Below, piece after piece: positions 63,040-64,000 of a stretch of DNA of 64,000 nucleotides; the first letter of the stretch is position 1, and every line of letters begins with the position of its first letter. The notes under the pieces were generated by a model, which did no database searches, had not been told where the DNA came from, and saw only the letters and a program-made list of their open reading frames with translations. A program made the position numbers and the translations under genes. Source of the DNA: Lachnospiraceae bacterium UBA7196. Lineage in GTDB: Bacteria > Bacillota > Clostridia > Lachnospirales > Lachnospiraceae. The stretch is taken from NCBI GenBank assembly GCA_002490835.1, contig DKUU01000039.1:144972-208971 (forward strand), in the 5' to 3' direction.

Positions 63040-63765
63040 ATGACTGCACTTCAAAAAACCATAACAGCAGAACGCATTAAATTAAGACGGAGTCCCGTCT
63101 GGCTGGCTTTCTTCGGTCTGCCTTTGATCTCCGCCTTTTTCGGCACAAACAATTATCGCATGAATCAGGGCATCCTACAAAACGAATGGTTCAGTCTCTG
63201 GACGCAGCACTCCCTGTTTCTCTGCTTCTTCTTTATGCCCGCATTGATCGGTACTTACTGCTCCTACCTGTGGCGGCTGGAGCATTCCCGCACTAACTGG
63301 AACGCTTTTTTGACCGCACCCGTGCCGCATTTTGCCCTCTACTTCGGCAAGCTTTTTCAGGGTGTCCTGATGACGATTTTAGGCAACGCATGGGTGTTTT
63401 CCCTGTATTATGTATGCGGAAAATTCTGTGGATTAAACAGCCCTCTGCCGAAAGCGGTCCTCTCATGGTTTCTCTGCGGAATGCTCGGCGGCATCGTGGT
63501 CTGTGGTGTCCAGCTTACAATCTCCATGTGGATCCGCTCTTTCGCAATCCCCATCGGCATCGCTGTTGCCGGCGGGATCGGCGGCATGTTCATGACCAAT
63601 AATGGCTGGGGGCTTTATTATCCCTACTCGCTCTACGCAATCGGAATGCGCGCCAATAATCCCAATATGGAAATCCCCCTCGGTCAGTTTCTCTCAGGAT
63701 GCGTCGTCTACATCCTGATCTGCTGCATCATTTCCGTGTGGAAATTAAAACGCGGGGAAGGGTGA
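63040..63765 (+). CDS. Lantibiotic-immunity-type ABC permease (LanG-like)
   Basis: Membrane protein of 241 residues with six helices. Conserved parts of the class are visible: TAERIKLRRSPVWL, NYRMNQGIL, LWTQHSLFLCFFFMP, SYLWRLEHSRTNWN and TAPVPHFALYFGKL. Ribosome site AAAGGAGG. An 89-bp gap separates it from the first permease. Stop is 3 bp from the convergent gene at the right edge. Confidence 0.88.
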   Translation: MTALQKTITAERIKLRRSPVWLAFFGLPLISAFFGTNNYRMNQGILQNEWFSLWTQHSLFLCFFFMPALIGTYCSYLWRLEHSRTNWNAFLTAPVPHFALYFGKLFQGVLMTILGNAWVFSLYYVCGKFCGLNSPLPKAVLSWFLCGMLGGIVVCGVQLTISMWIRSFAIPIGIAVAGGIGGMFMTNNGWGLYYPYSLYAIGMRANNPNMEIPLGQFLSGCVVYILICCIISVWKLKRGEG

Positions 63766-63768
63766 ATA

Positions 63769-64000
63769 TCATAAACTTTCCTTCCGCGCCTTTCTTGCCA
63801 CCATCTCATACGTGGGCGTAGGTACACCGTACCGCGCCCCCATCCGCACCACTTCGTAAATAAGGCCGTCAATCTCGGAAGGCCTGCCCGCATAGATATC
63901 CCGCTGCATAGAAGTGCTGGCTTCAGGGCTTAGGGTATCCAATATCTGTAAGTTTGTGGTAACGATATCTACTAAAAAGGGAACATCCATAGCTACCGCC
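63769..64000 (-). CDS. 2-dehydropantoate 2-reductase family protein, C-terminal part
   Basis: Partial: the reading frame is open to the right edge, so only the last ~77 residues are visible and the start lies outside. MQRDIYAGRPSEIDGL with YEVVRMGARYGVPTPTYE is the C-terminal substrate-domain signature of ketopantoate reductase (PanE/ApbA), which makes pantoate for coenzyme A. Many paralogues of unknown substrate share it, so a gene symbol is not given. Confidence 0.8.
   Translation of the reverse strand, partial: AVAMDVPFLVDIVTTNLQILDTLSPEASTSMQRDIYAGRPSEIDGLIYEVVRMGARYGVPTPTYEMVARKARKESL

Noticed and set aside
1..64000. tRNA, rRNA, insertion sequence, integrase or phage genes
   Set aside because: None could be recognised by eye in any intergenic region or frame.

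Overview
The window looks like a chromosomal segment of a Gram-positive, low-to-mid GC Clostridia, most probably a Lachnospiraceae (Bacillota). The evidence is the cluster ftsH-uvrC-hprK-glk-murB-rapZ-whiA-crh, the AGGAGG-type ribosome sites, sigma-A promoters with TGn-extended -10 elements, many two-component systems and a giant cell-surface protein. No rRNA, tRNA, CRISPR array, insertion sequence or phage gene was seen, so nothing marks a classical mobile element. All assignments come from reading motifs; no database search was run.

Layout. (1) 0.1-11.3 kb, metabolism and transport: a coupled DUF4474/metallophosphoesterase pair (+), a lacZ-pyk operon (-), an ammonium transporter fused to a PII signalling domain (-), a DMT exporter (-), a GNAT acetyltransferase (-) and a cyclophilin (+). 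(2) 11.4-29.2 kb, an interlocked surface-sensing region: a GHKL histidine kinase, a 3662-residue membrane-anchored multi-Ig protein, a divergent LytTR response regulator, a 7TMR-DISM-type histidine kinase, a second membrane-anchored surface protein with VSENT repeats and an OmpR-type regulator. Spacings are minimal or overlapping, and a C10/G10 tract sits between the two divergent arms. (3) 29.4-35.1 kb, a five-gene operon: RsbU/SpoIIE-type phosphatase, a glycosyltransferase-like protein, two lipoproteins and a UshA-like nucleotidase lipoprotein. (4) 35.5-39.1 kb: an AGCS symporter (+), class II fructose-bisphosphate aldolase (-) and a diacylglycerol-kinase-family lipid kinase (-). (5) 39.2-50.5 kb, core housekeeping and carbon-catabolite control: crh-like HPr, whiA, rapZ, murB, glucokinase, hprK, uvrC and ftsH (all -), then pyrG (+) behind a leader terminator. 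(6) 50.5-53.7 kb: a GH3 glycosidase translationally coupled to a LysM protein (-). (7) 53.8-63.8 kb, two adjacent peptide-antibiotic sensing/defence modules: an FtsX-permease/ATPase/RR/HK operon, and an RR/HK pair divergent from a lantibiotic-immunity-type ABC transporter. The right edge cuts a ketopantoate-reductase-family gene.

How parts fit together. HprK, a Crh-type HPr (Glu15 instead of the catalytic His15, Ser46 kept), glucokinase, pyruvate kinase, aldolase, beta-galactosidase and beta-glucosidase form a sugar-use and catabolite-control theme. The 11-29 kb region and the 54-64 kb region are both envelope-sensing. The most unusual items are the interlocked giant-protein cassette with its homopolymer, the Amt-PII fusion lacking the usual Tyr51 modification site, a dispersed palindromic repeat present twice, and several strong RNA-like hairpins in leaders.
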